Source of the DNA: Campylobacter lari
Lineage (GTDB): Bacteria; Campylobacterota; Campylobacteria; Campylobacterales; Campylobacteraceae
Assembly: GCF_004357905.1 (NCBI RefSeq)
Contig: NZ_SMTT01000004.1
Coordinates: 62,001-126,000, forward strand
Direction: 5' to 3'
Length of the DNA stretch: 64,000 bases
In this document: one piece after another, positions 10,733 through 20,605 of the stretch
Numbering within the stretch: the first letter of the stretch is position 1
Layout: each line of letters opens with the position of its first letter
The notes under the pieces: generated by a model
Told to the model about the DNA's origin: nothing
The model's input: only the letters and a program-made list of their open reading frames with translations
Database searches by the model: none
Made by a program: the position numbers and the translations under genes

Positions 10733-13700
10733 TTATTTTAAAGCACGAATGCCTAAATTTCCATAACGGTGGAAAGATATACTTAAAGCTTTTTCATTAT
10801 GATATAAAAGCAACTCAAAACGTCCGTTCATTAAAGGCTTAGCATTGGCAATGATTTTTGCACAACTTGCTGCTTTTATGAAAATTTCATCATTAATATC
10901 TAATGGAGCAAAATAACGAATTCTTTCATAATCAGCTATTTTGCTAATGAAATTTTCTTTACTTTCTTTAAGGAATAAAGTTTTTGAACTAATTTTTTGA
11001 TTAATCTTTTGCACAAGATCTATTTTTTCATGCTCATCATAACTTAAAATAAGATCAATATTTAGCACACTAGCTGCTAAAATAACTCCTAAAATATCTT
11101 TTAAACTATCATCTTTATGTACTCTATAAGCAATATTTTTAACCTTTGTATAAGAGAAAATATTATCCTCGCCTCTTATATTGACATAATCTTTTGCACT
11201 TGCAAATTCATGTTTTGCATGATAAGCATAGCTTCTTGCCATAGCTTTAATGACTTCAAAATCAGCTTTATCTTTTTCATTTAAATCCAAGCTTAAAGCA
11301 TTTAAATTTGATACTAATTCATTATCTAAGACATTTTGATCAACTTGACTTTGCTCTATATCTAAAAATTGAGTGATGTAATTATAAATTCCAACTTTTC
11401 TACCAAAACCAATGGCTGATTTTTTAATACCACCAAAAGGTTGTCTAAGAACTATAGCTCCTGTTGTTGGTTTATTGATGTAAATATTTCCTGCCTCTAT
11501 GTGAGTGTGGAAGTATTCCCATTCTCTCTCATCTAAACTTTCAAATCCTGCTGTAAGTCCATAGCCTGTAGAATTTACTATATCAATAGCTTCTTTTAAA
11601 TCTTTTGCTTTCATTACAGTTAAGATTGGTGCAAAAAGCTCATTCATGTGCGTAAAATCACCTTTTTTAGTACCATATTTAATCCCTGGAGTTAAAAGAT
11701 AAGGATTATCATCTACAAATTTAGGTTTTAAAGCCCAACTTTCATATGGAGCTAACTCATCTAATGCTTTTTGCAGTTTTACATCTGGTTTATCTGCTAA
11801 AGCTCCAAGTTTATTTTTAAATACAAATGGATTTCCAACCGCCATAGAACTAGCAGCATCTACTAAGGTCTTTTTAAATTCCTCATCTTCATAAACTTCT
11901 TCTTCTAAAACAAGTAAAGAAGTAGCAGAGCATTTTTGACCTGAATTTGAAAATGCTGAATGAATGATATTTTTAATCGCACTATCACGATCAGCAAATT
12001 TAGAAACAATAGTTGCATTTTTACCGCCTGTTTCAGCACTTAAAAGTAAGGTTGGATTAGCTTTGAGCATTGCATAAGCAGTTTCTTCTCCACCGGTTAA
12101 TACTGAAAATTTCACACTTTGATCAACAAGCAAGTATTTTGATATATCGCTACCTTTAGCAGGTAAGAAAATCAAAGCATCTTTAGGAATTCCTGCATCC
12201 CAAAAGCATTTACAAAGCATATAACCTGTTAGCATAGATAAAGATGATGGCTTATATATTACTTTATTGCCTGCAGCCAAAGGTGCTGCTATGGTTCCTA
12301 CTGAAATACCTACTGGAAAATTCCATGGTGCAATTACCACACCTATGCCTTTTGCTTTAAAAGTAGTATTTGGATTTTGCTCTTTTAGTTTTTCCAAAGA
12401 ATGTGGGTAAAATTCTAAAAAGTCTATAGCCTCACTAACTTCAGGATCAATTTCTAAGAAAGTTTTTCCTACTTCTAAAGCTGCTATACCTATTAAATCT
12501 CCTCTACGATCTCTAACAAGTTGAGCAGTTTTTGCTAAAATTTTATAAATTTCATCATGACTTAAATCACTAAAATTTGAGCTCTTAGCTACATCTAAAG
12601 CATATTTAATCTCTTTTTGGCCTGCTAAATGTGCTTTACCTATAGTGCGATTTTTGATTTTATCTTTAACTTCTATTACTTGTAAATTTTCATTTTTAAT
12701 TTCTTCTTTTGCAACCGGATACACATCGTAATTTTCTAAATTTTCATATTTAGTTCTTATATTTTTAGCCCATTCTCTATTTGCTTTTAAGATAAAATCT
12801 GTATCAGGTTCATTTTTAAATTCTTTACTCTCATAAGAACTAATAGCCTTTGTCTCATTATTTCTATCTTGAGTTCTATGAGTAGAATTATCCAAACTAG
12901 CAACGCCTTCTAAAGATTTTATAAATAATTCTTTTTGCATTTGCCAATTTTTATCATTGATTTTAAGGTTGAAAAAATATCTCATGAAATTGTCTTCACT
13001 AGTATTTTCATCAAGTCTTCTTACTAAGTAAGCAATGGCATTATTAAAATGCGCTTCATCGCACACCGGTGCATAAAGTATAAGATCATGCATTTTAGAA
13101 AGCTCATAAGAGCATTGCAAGCTCATACCTTCAAGCATTTCAAAAGTAAAAGATGATAAAGCTCCTGCTTGTGAAATTCTAGTATAAGCATAAGCAATTT
13201 CAAATAAATTGTGACTCGCAATACCTACATTAATATATTTATAATTATCACCCTCTAAGACAAAATCGAGCATTTTCTTATAATTACTATCTGTGTCAAT
13301 TTTTTTATAAAAAGTAGGTAAAGCCCAACCTCTTTGTGAAGCTATAGTTTCTTCACTTTCCATATTCGCTCCTTTAACAAAGCGAATTTTTATAGGCTTC
13401 ATACCTTTTAAAACTCTTTCTTTTGAAAAAGCAAAAAGTTTTTTCAAATATTCATAAGAATCAGGAAGATAAGCTTGTAAAACGATACCTGCTTTAATAT
13501 TATACTTTGCAATACTTTCCATAAAAGCTTCAACGGTTAATTCTAAATCTCTAAATTCCTCCATATCAAGATTGATAAATTTAGACACACCTTGCTTTTT
13601 TTCTTCTTCTAAAGCAAGAGCATATAATTTATCCAATCTTTTTACCACTTCATCTTTAGAGTATTCAAAATCAATGATATTAATTTGAGAAAAAATGGTA

Positions 13701-14230
13701 GTGATTTTAATTGAAATATAAGTAATATAGCTTGTTTTTAATGCTTCTTCATATTTTTTTACTCTATAAGCACTCTCAGCCTCACCCAAAACCTCTTCAC
13801 CAATTAAATTTACATTTAAGGTAATTTTATCTTCATCTTTTCTTTTACGCATATGAGGCTCTAAAACACTAGGGTTTGCATCTAAAACCATAGCTTTAGT
13901 ATCTTCTCTTAAATGCTTAATGAAAAATGGCACACTAAGAGTTGGTGCAAATTTTCCAAAATTTAAAAATGAAAAAAGCAAAAATTTTTCAAAAGCACTA
14001 AAAAAATCTGCTATACCATATTTGTTTAAAGTATGCTCTATAAGCTCAAAACTCGCACTTTTATCTTTACATCTAAAAGAGCGATCTAAAAGTTCAATCA
14101 ACATCACTTTATTTTTAGGATTGTTTAAAAGTTTTTGCATTTTGGCGTGAAATTCTTTTTCACTTTGAGAGATATTACTTTCTATTTTTCTTTGTAATTC
14201 TTCAGCTAATTGCAAAGCTTTTTGTATCAT
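10733..14230 (-). CDS. putA: bifunctional proline dehydrogenase / P5C dehydrogenase
   Basis: PutA oxidises proline to glutamate in two steps, passing the first electrons to quinone. The protein is 1165 residues. The N-terminal half is the FAD-binding proline dehydrogenase barrel (IRFVKGANMESE around 285, then FEMLEGMS). The middle is the aldehyde dehydrogenase domain with VIAPWNFPVGI, the Glu motif LSAETGGKNA and the catalytic Cys in NSGQKCSATS. No ribbon-helix-helix DNA-binding domain precedes the barrel, so it is not the self-repressing E. coli type. I choose the start at 14230 because GGAGGAAGAA sits directly before it; the frame reaches 14242. It is followed by putP. Confidence 0.93.
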   Translation of the reverse strand: MIQKALQLAEELQRKIESNISQSEKEFHAKMQKLLNNPKNKVMLIELLDRSFRCKDKSASFELIEHTLNKYGIADFFSAFEKFLLFSFLNFGKFAPTLSVPFFIKHLREDTKAMVLDANPSVLEPHMRKRKDEDKITLNVNLIGEEVLGEAESAYRVKKYEEALKTSYITYISIKITTIFSQINIIDFEYSKDEVVKRLDKLYALALEEEKKQGVSKFINLDMEEFRDLELTVEAFMESIAKYNIKAGIVLQAYLPDSYEYLKKLFAFSKERVLKGMKPIKIRFVKGANMESEETIASQRGWALPTFYKKIDTDSNYKKMLDFVLEGDNYKYINVGIASHNLFEIAYAYTRISQAGALSSFTFEMLEGMSLQCSYELSKMHDLILYAPVCDEAHFNNAIAYLVRRLDENTSEDNFMRYFFNLKINDKNWQMQKELFIKSLEGVASLDNSTHRTQDRNNETKAISSYESKEFKNEPDTDFILKANREWAKNIRTKYENLENYDVYPVAKEEIKNENLQVIEVKDKIKNRTIGKAHLAGQKEIKYALDVAKSSNFSDLSHDEIYKILAKTAQLVRDRRGDLIGIAALEVGKTFLEIDPEVSEAIDFLEFYPHSLEKLKEQNPNTTFKAKGIGVVIAPWNFPVGISVGTIAAPLAAGNKVIYKPSSLSMLTGYMLCKCFWDAGIPKDALIFLPAKGSDISKYLLVDQSVKFSVLTGGEETAYAMLKANPTLLLSAETGGKNATIVSKFADRDSAIKNIIHSAFSNSGQKCSATSLLVLEEEVYEDEEFKKTLVDAASSMAVGNPFVFKNKLGALADKPDVKLQKALDELAPYESWALKPKFVDDNPYLLTPGIKYGTKKGDFTHMNELFAPILTVMKAKDLKEAIDIVNSTGYGLTAGFESLDEREWEYFHTHIEAGNIYINKPTTGAIVLRQPFGGIKKSAIGFGRKVGIYNYITQFLDIEQSQVDQNVLDNELVSNLNALSLDLNEKDKADFEVIKAMARSYAYHAKHEFASAKDYVNIRGEDNIFSYTKVKNIAYRVHKDDSLKDILGVILAASVLNIDLILSYDEHEKIDLVQKINQKISSKTLFLKESKENFISKIADYERIRYFAPLDINDEIFIKAASCAKIIANAKPLMNGRFELLLYHNEKALSISFHRYGNLGIRALK

Positions 14231-14368
14231 TTCTTCCTCCATTTAGTAATTAATATCTTTTATGATACAAAAATAGCCACAAAAATCAACATATATTTAT
14301 TTATAATTTATTTTTTTATGTAAAAAAGTAACAAATATAAACATATATTTTTAATTGTAAATAAAATA

Positions 14369-15400
14369 TTAGCGTAATAATAAATAATTATGAGTATTTC
14401 TTACACATCTAGCAATAATCTTTGCCTCTATATTGTAATCTTTCAAAATTTTCAAAGCCTCATTTGCATCTTTTTCACTCATTGCAGCTAAAAGTCCACC
14501 TGAAGTTTGAGGATCAAAATACACTATATCCTCATCTTTTTCATTTAAATTATCAACCCAAATTTTTAGGCTATCTTTATTTTTATAAGCTCCTGCTGGG
14601 ATTATCCCCATATTAGCCATTGGCAAAACTCCATCCATTAAAGGAATTTCATTTTTATACACTTCTATCATAATCTCTTCATTTAACATTTCTTTTAAAT
14701 GTCCCAAAAGACCAAAACCAGTAACATCACTTAAAGCACTAAGACTTTTAAACCCCTTTAAAATACGACTTGCGTAAAGATTTAAAAAACTCATTTGCTT
14801 TATTGCTTTTAAAATCTTTGCTTTTTCTAGCAAACCAGCCTTGATAGCAGTGCTAATAATGCCACTACCTATAGGCTTAGTAAGTAAAATCACATCACCA
14901 TCTTTTGCACTATTATTAGCTATAAATTTCTTAGGATGAACTACACCTGTCACACTAAGACCAAAAATAAATTCATCATTTTCTATAGTATGGCCACCTA
15001 CTAGCACAGCACCAGCTTCTTCAACCTTAGCTCTAGCACCTTCTAAAACTTCAAGTAAAATTTCATTGTTAAAATGACAAGTATCAAAGCCTACAATATT
15101 TAAGGCATTAATCACCTCAGCACCCATAGCAAATACATCACTTAAAGCATTGGCAGCAGCTATAGCACCAAAATGATACGCACTATCAACCACAGGTGTG
15201 ATAAAATCAAGTGTTTGCACTAAAGCTAAATCTTCATTTAGCTTATAAACACTTGCATCTTCGTTATTATCAATACCACTTAAAATGTTTTCATGCGGTT
15301 TTAAAATGCCAAGAATTTTGTCAAGACCCACCGAGTCTAGTTTGGCAGCTCAACCCGCAGCTTTTACATATTGAGTTAGTTTTTGGTCTTTATATATCAT
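14369..15400 (-). CDS. selD: selenide, water dikinase (selenoprotein, Sec17)
   Basis: SelD makes selenophosphate from selenide and ATP, the selenium donor for selenocysteine. Reading from the ATG at 15398-15400 gives MIYKDQKLTQYVKAAG, then an in-frame TGA (15350-15352), then AAKLDSVGLDKILG. The TGA stands at codon 17, exactly where E. coli SelD has its catalytic Cys17, and Lys20 follows, so it is selenocysteine and the full protein is 343 residues. The ATP site GGHTIEND and DVTGFGLLGH are present. A downstream-only start would remove the active site. The start overlaps the yedF stop (ATGA). SelD needs its own product here, a self-feeding circuit known in other selenoprotein SelD enzymes. Confidence 0.95.
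15324..15338 (-). promoter_or_regulatory. SECIS-like hairpin of selD
   Basis: On the minus strand AGACTC, loop GGT, GGGTCT forms a 6-pair stem (one G-U) starting 11 bases after the UGA. The distance and the GGU in the apical loop resemble the E. coli fdhF SECIS element that binds SelB. Found by eye; no folding was run. Confidence 0.65.
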
Positions 15401-15975
15401 AAAGAAATAATCTTTGCCTTTCCAAAAAGTTCATTTAAAATTTCATAAGCATTACCTATTTTGCCTATTTTAAGCTCTTTAGTTTTACCAAAAAATTCCA
15501 AACATGCCCCACAACTATAAATTTCAACCCCTAAATTTTCAAGCTCTTTCATAGCTTCAAAAGCCATATGAGAACAATCAGTATTCATTAAAACACTATC
15601 ATTAACGCAAAGGATTTTTACAGGTTTATTAGGTAAATCTTTTAAGGTTTTTAAAAAACCTAGCATTAGATTTTTCCCAAGCTCCCCTTCACCTACTTTA
15701 TCGCTTTTTAAAAACAACACATTATATTCTTGCAAATTTTGTTCTTGAATTTGAACTATATCACCATCTTTTATAATACTAATAATACTTTCATCATTTA
15801 CATCTTTCACACTAAAGTTCAAATTTAAAGATTTTAAAAACCTCATTACATTTTCTTTAGAAGCTTGAGAATTTAAAAGAATTTCTAAATTTTCATTTTC
15901 TTTTAACTCTTCTAAAGCCTTTTTTGTCTCTATCACAGGACGCGGACAAGCTAAATCTCTACAATCAATTTTCAT
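15397..15975 (-). CDS. yedF: selenium metabolism protein YedF (TusA plus DsrE-like)
   Basis: A 192-residue two-domain protein. Residues 1-70 are a TusA domain with the motif DCRDLACPRPVIETKKAL (CPxP). Residues 85-190 are DsrE-like, with VLFLKSDKVGEGELG and a Cys-containing IYSCGACLEF. This fusion is known as YedF and commonly sits beside selD; Cj1505c is the C. jejuni counterpart. Its stop overlaps the selD start by 4 bases, so the two are coupled. A role in delivering selenium to SelD is inferred from this linkage. It follows the modE-like gene by 48 bases and may share its transcript. Confidence 0.88.
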   Translation of the reverse strand: MKIDCRDLACPRPVIETKKALEELKENENLEILLNSQASKENVMRFLKSLNLNFSVKDVNDESIISIIKDGDIVQIQEQNLQEYNVLFLKSDKVGEGELGKNLMLGFLKTLKDLPNKPVKILCVNDSVLMNTDCSHMAFEAMKELENLGVEIYSCGACLEFFGKTKELKIGKIGNAYEILNELFGKAKIISL

Positions 15976-16023
15976 TTTTTACCTTTTTTACTTAATGATA
16001 TATTTTTATAACTTGTATTCAAA

Positions 16024-16752
16024 TTAAGTTTTATCTTTTTCTTGATTTTTCTTGAAAAATAATTCTTTAAAGCGCTTATTAGTGTATTCTTCTACATCTT
16101 GTTGTAAAATTTTAAAATTTTGAATTAGCTCATAAGCTCTAGGAGTAAGCTTACTACCTGATTGACTTCCTCTTCCTTTTTTAGCAATGAGCAATTCTTC
16201 TTTCATATTTTTTTCTAAATCCTGTATATAAAGCCAAGCTTTTTTATAATTCATCCCTAGTTGTTTAGCCGCTTGGGAAATACTTCCGCATTCTCCAACT
16301 AATTCTAAAATATCTGTTTTCCCTTTACCAAAAAGTAATTCTCCATCAGGATTTTCTACCCAAATTTTGCTTTTTATATGAAATTTTTTACCTTTTTTTT
16401 CTTCAAAACAACCAAGTTCGCAGTATTTAACATCAATTTTATAAGTTTTAAGCGTAGCTCTCATATCAGCCATATTAAAGTTTTTAGCACATTCTAAAGC
16501 ATCTTTACATGATATGCGACGCTTAGAATCTAGTTTTGTTTCTAATTTTTCTAAAATTTCACTTTTTGCTATATTTTTATTTAACTTTCCAAATTGACCT
16601 AACTCGCAATCTGAAATTTTTACATCCATTTTTTTTATACTAGCTTGAAAATCTTCTTTGGAGTATTGTTTTAAAAGCTCTAGTGCTTTTTTACAAGTAA
16701 GTTTATTATTTTCATCAAGATTTTTTTGAATTTGCAAATTTAATTCTTCCAT
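16024..16752 (-). CDS. modE: ModE-like molybdenum/tungsten-responsive regulator
   Basis: A 242-residue regulator. Residues about 125-230 are the ModE winged-helix domain (GECGSISQAAKQLGMNYKKAWLYIQDLEK, then KGRGSQSGSKLT). The usual C-terminal molybdate-binding domains are missing. Instead the N-terminus carries two related units of about 50 residues, each ending in a Cys motif: ISDCELGQFGK and VKYCELGCFEEKK. The C. jejuni protein Cj1507c is reported as an unusual ModE controlling molybdate and tungstate uptake. The gene lies between the fdh terminator and yedF-selD and probably heads that small operon. What the CELG units sense is unknown. Confidence 0.85.
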   Translation of the reverse strand: MEELNLQIQKNLDENNKLTCKKALELLKQYSKEDFQASIKKMDVKISDCELGQFGKLNKNIAKSEILEKLETKLDSKRRISCKDALECAKNFNMADMRATLKTYKIDVKYCELGCFEEKKGKKFHIKSKIWVENPDGELLFGKGKTDILELVGECGSISQAAKQLGMNYKKAWLYIQDLEKNMKEELLIAKKGRGSQSGSKLTPRAYELIQNFKILQQDVEEYTNKRFKELFFKKNQEKDKT

Positions 16753-16780
16753 GAATTAACCTTGGATTATAAGTAGTAAA

Positions 16781-16804
16781 AAAGGGTGCCTGTAAACACC
16801 CTTT
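16781..16804 (-). terminator. terminator after fdhB
   Basis: On the minus strand AAAGGGTG, an 8-base loop, CACCCTTT, running into TTTTTTACT (T6). It lies just after the fdhB stop and before modE, so it closes the formate dehydrogenase transcript. Confidence 0.8.
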
Positions 16805-16807
16805 GGG

Positions 16808-17377
16808 TTATTTTGCATCAAGTCCTAAATTTTGGCCCTTAAGCAAAACTCTTTTTCTATACATTGCACTAACTTCAGCTGCATCACCAACCAAAAGTGC
16901 ATTTGTAGAACAAACCGCAGCACACATAGGCACTTTACCTTCTGCAATACGATTTTGTCCATAAAGTTCTCTTTCTTCATGAGAGTTAGTAGGTTCAGGA
17001 CCACCTGCACACATAGTACATTTATCCATTTGACCTTTAATACCAAAAGCACCATCTCTTGGAAATTGTGGAGCACCAAAAGGACATGCATAAAGACAAT
17101 ACCCACAACCTATACAAGTTTTTTTATCATGTAAAACAATACCATCAGCTCTAATATAAAAGCATTTTACAGGACAAACTTGCTCACATGGAGCGTCTGT
17201 GCAGTGTTGGCAGGCAAGAGTTGTTGAAAACTCTTTTCCTTCTATGCCTTCATTTAGAGTGATTACCTTTCTTCTATTAATCCCCACTGGCACTTCGTGC
17301 GCACTTGAACAAGCCACTTGACAAGCAAAGCAAGAAATACAGCGATTATTATCTACATAAAATTTCATTCTAGCCAT
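16808..17377 (-). CDS. fdhB: formate dehydrogenase iron-sulfur subunit
   Basis: FdhB carries electrons from FdhA to the membrane cytochrome. The 189-residue protein has four [4Fe-4S] cysteine groups: CISCFACQVAC, CQHCTDAPCEQVCPVKC, CIGCGYCLYACPFG and CTMCAGG with CAAVCSTNA. It is shorter than E. coli FdnH and lacks a C-terminal membrane helix. No Tat signal is present, so it is probably exported bound to FdhA. It follows fdhA by 10 bases and is the last gene of the operon. Confidence 0.93.
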   Translation of the reverse strand: MARMKFYVDNNRCISCFACQVACSSAHEVPVGINRRKVITLNEGIEGKEFSTTLACQHCTDAPCEQVCPVKCFYIRADGIVLHDKKTCIGCGYCLYACPFGAPQFPRDGAFGIKGQMDKCTMCAGGPEPTNSHEERELYGQNRIAEGKVPMCAAVCSTNALLVGDAAEVSAMYRKRVLLKGQNLGLDAK

Positions 17378-17387
17378 AACTTACCCC

Positions 17388-20210
17388 TTAAGCCTTTTCA
17401 AGTCTGCAAAGTCCTGCATTAAATTCAGAAATTTGCGTATTTATATCAAAACCATAGTTAGTAACCGTGTTAGAACTTTCACCTATAGTATAAGGTCTAG
17501 TGCCTTCAGGATAATTATAACTTAAATCCACTCCTTGCATAATACCCGCAAAGTTATAAGGCAAGCAAATTCTATCCGGTGTAACAGAATGATTATGCAC
17601 ACATTTTACTTTAATCTTAGTACCTTGCGGTGAATGAATCCACATCATATCTCCATCATTTATACCATATTTTAAGGCAAGTTCAGGGTGAACATTAGCA
17701 AACATTTCAGGTGTGATTGCAGCAAGATATTTACTAGTTCTCTCAAGCATACCTGCACCACTTAAATTTACTAAACGCATACTTGAAATGATAGTTGGAA
17801 ACTCTTTGCTCCAATCTTTCTTTTGTTGCTCGCTGATAAATTTACTCTCAACTCTGAAGTTTTTCTCTTGATCGCCCCAAGTAGGATATTTTTTAACCAA
17901 ATCCCAACGAGGTGAGTGAATAGGCTCTCTATGTAACGGAATAGGATCGGCAAATTCCCAAACTTTCATTCTAGCTCTTGCATTACCTAAACAGCAAGCA
18001 CTCTTTTCTCTACATTTTTCTAAAATAATACCTGAAATATCTGTACTCCAGCTAGCGCCCATTAATTCTTTTTCGCTATCACTTAGTTTGATATTAAATA
18101 CTTTTTCAATATTTGCCTTAGTGATTTGTGGGTAACCACCTTTAACTTTACATCCTTTTGGAGTAAAGGCATCATCCGCTAATTGAGAATGTCCTTCATG
18201 CTCCAAACCAAAGCGGTTTCTAAAGCCCATACCGCCTTCTTCATAAGGCACATCAGTATTCCATAATATAGAAGTTCCCGGATGTTGTTCATCCCAACAA
18301 GGCCAAGGTAAGCCATAGTATTCGCCTTTAACTTCACCACCAAGACCTCTTTGAGTATCAGGATCAAAATGTTCCCAATTTTGTTGGTGTTTTCTTAAGC
18401 GTTCAGCTGAAATACCTCTTAAGCCTATACTTAAAAGACCATTACTCATTTCTCTTGTAGCATCATCAGGCCATATAAAATTATCATCATTGTCATCTCT
18501 TGTTTGTACAAGCTTATGATCTTTCAATTCCATTTTCATACCGCGAGTGTATTCTTTATAAAAACCGAATTTTTTAGCAAAAGCAAACATAATCTCTTGA
18601 TCTTCTTTGCTTTCATAAATTGGTTTTACTACTTGAGAACGCCATTGCATAGCACGATTAGTCGCAGTGACATAACCTTCTGTTTCAAATTGAGTACAAG
18701 CAGGGATAATATAAATACCATCAGAACGATCTGCTAAAACTGCTACTTCATTTACAAAAGGTTCAGCGATTACAATCATATCAAGTTTTTTAAGCGCTTC
18801 TTGAATTTTTACCGTATGCGCCATAGAAGTAATACCCGTTCCTTGCACCCAAAGCACACGGATAGGTGAGTTAGAATAAGTTTTTTCTTCATGTAAAACG
18901 CCTTGCCACCATTTTGCTAGTGAAAAACCTTTTTCATGCATCCATTCTTTAGAATAAAATCTTGAATTTAAATATTCTCTATCTACATTCCAAAAATTAG
19001 CAAAATGATTCCACGCATTATCATCAAGCCCATAATAAGCTGGTAAAGTATCAGCCAAACAGCCCATATCAGTAGCACCTTGAACATTATCATGACCTCT
19101 AATGATGTTTGTTCCTGCACCTGGTTTGCCTATATTACCAAGAACGAGTTGTAAGATAGCTAGAATTCTTGTGTTGGAGCTACCTACCGAGTGTTGAGTA
19201 ATACCTAAAGCCCAAAATAGCGTAGCAGGTTTGATTGTAGCTAACATTCTTGTGATTTTTTCAAGTTGAGCAGCTGGAACGCCTGTTACATCTTCTACAA
19301 CTTCAGGAGTCCATTTAGCAGCCTCTGCTTTTATTTCTTCAACACCATAAGTTCTAGTTTTGATTAATTCTTTATCTTCCCAACCGTTTTTGAAGATCAA
19401 ATGAAGCATACCATAAACTAAAGCTATATCTGTGCCTGGACGAATTCTTACATATTCATCAGCATGTACTGCAGTTTTTGTAAATACAGGATCTACAACT
19501 ACCAATTTAGCATTATTACGATCTTTTGCTTGTAATAAGTGTTTAAATCCGATAGGATTTGCCACAGCAGTATTTGCACCAAAAATAATCATCATTTTTG
19601 AGTGTTTAGTCACATCACCAAAATGATTTGTCATAGCGCCATAACCCCATGTATTCGCCACACCGGCGACTGTTGCGCTGTGTCAAATTCTAGCAACGTG
19701 GTCTATATTGTTAGTACCCCAAAATGCTGCAAATTTTCTAAAATAATAAGCTTGTTGGTTATTAAATTTAGCCGAACCTAAAAACATAACGCTATCAGGT
19801 CCATTTTCTTTACGGATTTCAAGCATTTTATCACCAATTTCATTGATAGCTTGTTCCCAAGTTAAACGTACCCATTTGCCATTTTCTTTTTTCATAGGAT
19901 ATTTAATACGCTGCTTTGATTTAGTAAGATCGATTTGATCTATCCCTTTACAGCAGTGTGATCCTTGAGAAATAGGATGTTCTATAGCGTTTTCCTGACG
20001 CACCCAAACTCCATCTTGCACTTCTGCTTTAATTCCACAGCCTGCACTACAGATACTACAGATTGTTCTAACAATCTTAGAATCTGGATAAGGATTTGCT
20101 ACTTCTTGTTCACTTGCAGCTCTAATAGCTTTGTTTTCACTACCAAAAGCCGCACTTCCAAGACCAGCAATACCAGCAAGCTTAAGAAAATTTCTTCTTG
20201 CTAATGCCAT
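17388..20210 (-). CDS. fdhA: formate dehydrogenase catalytic subunit (selenoprotein, Sec176)
   Basis: FdhA oxidises formate to CO2 at a molybdenum or tungsten bis-MGD site in the periplasm and feeds electrons to the respiratory chain. The 940-residue protein starts with a Tat signal (ARRNFLKLAG), then a [4Fe-4S] group (CSICSAGCG, CCKG). The TGA at 19683-19685 is codon 176 in HVARI-U-HSATVAGVANTWG, the position of selenocysteine in E. coli FdnG, so the two open halves (17388-19661 and 19683-20210) are one gene. Later molybdopterin motifs include GHDNVQGATDMG and NLSGAGMLERTSKYL. It lies between a small Tat protein and fdhB. Confidence 0.96.
19655..19669 (-). promoter_or_regulatory. SECIS-like hairpin of fdhA
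   Basis: On the minus strand TCGCC, loop GGTGT, GGCGA forms a perfect 5-pair GC-rich stem starting 13 bases after the UGA. GC-rich stems are rare in this genome, and the loop has the GGU seen in the selD element. Found by eye. Confidence 0.7.
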
Positions 20211-20226
20211 CTTCTTCCTTTCTTAA

Positions 20227-20430
20227 TTAATAAGCTATTTTGTAGTATTTTTCCCAATGCATAGTTTTTCTATAAAGCACTTCTTTTTTAGTACTTTTTC
20301 CTAAAACTACGGTATTTTGCTCTTGGTAATCATCTTTAGCTAAAGCATTCACACTTGCCCCAGCTACTACCCCTAAAGCACCAATTTTCAAAGATTTTTT
20401 TAAAAAATCCCTTCTTTGATTGGCCTCCAT
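20227..20430 (-). CDS. small Tat-signal protein of the formate dehydrogenase locus
   Basis: A 67-residue protein (Cj1513c-like). It begins with a twin-arginine signal, NQRRDFLKKSLKIGALG, followed by a hydrophobic stretch and cleavage-like NALA-KDD. The mature part is only about 35 residues (KEVLYRKTMHWEKYYKIAY). Small proteins of this type precede FdhA in many epsilonproteobacteria and are described as formate dehydrogenase-region Tat targets. It lies 16 bases before fdhA and is surely co-transcribed. A structural or maturation role is likely but not shown. Confidence 0.82.
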   Translation of the reverse strand: MEANQRRDFLKKSLKIGALGVVAGASVNALAKDDYQEQNTVVLGKSTKKEVLYRKTMHWEKYYKIAY

Positions 20431-20605
20431 GTTCTCTCCTTTGAAATAAAAGTAAAGAATAACTATAAATACTTATTTTCAAAGTATTTATACACTTAAC
20501 AAAATAAATTTTGCATATTTTCACTTAAGATTTTATTTAATTTCTATTTTCATAAAAAGATGATTTTGATAATATGTATTTTGGTAACAAAATACATATT
20601 AATTT

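Noticed and set aside
19662-19685. fdhA as a frameshifted pseudogene
   Set aside because: Both parts are in the same frame around a UGA at the known selenocysteine position.
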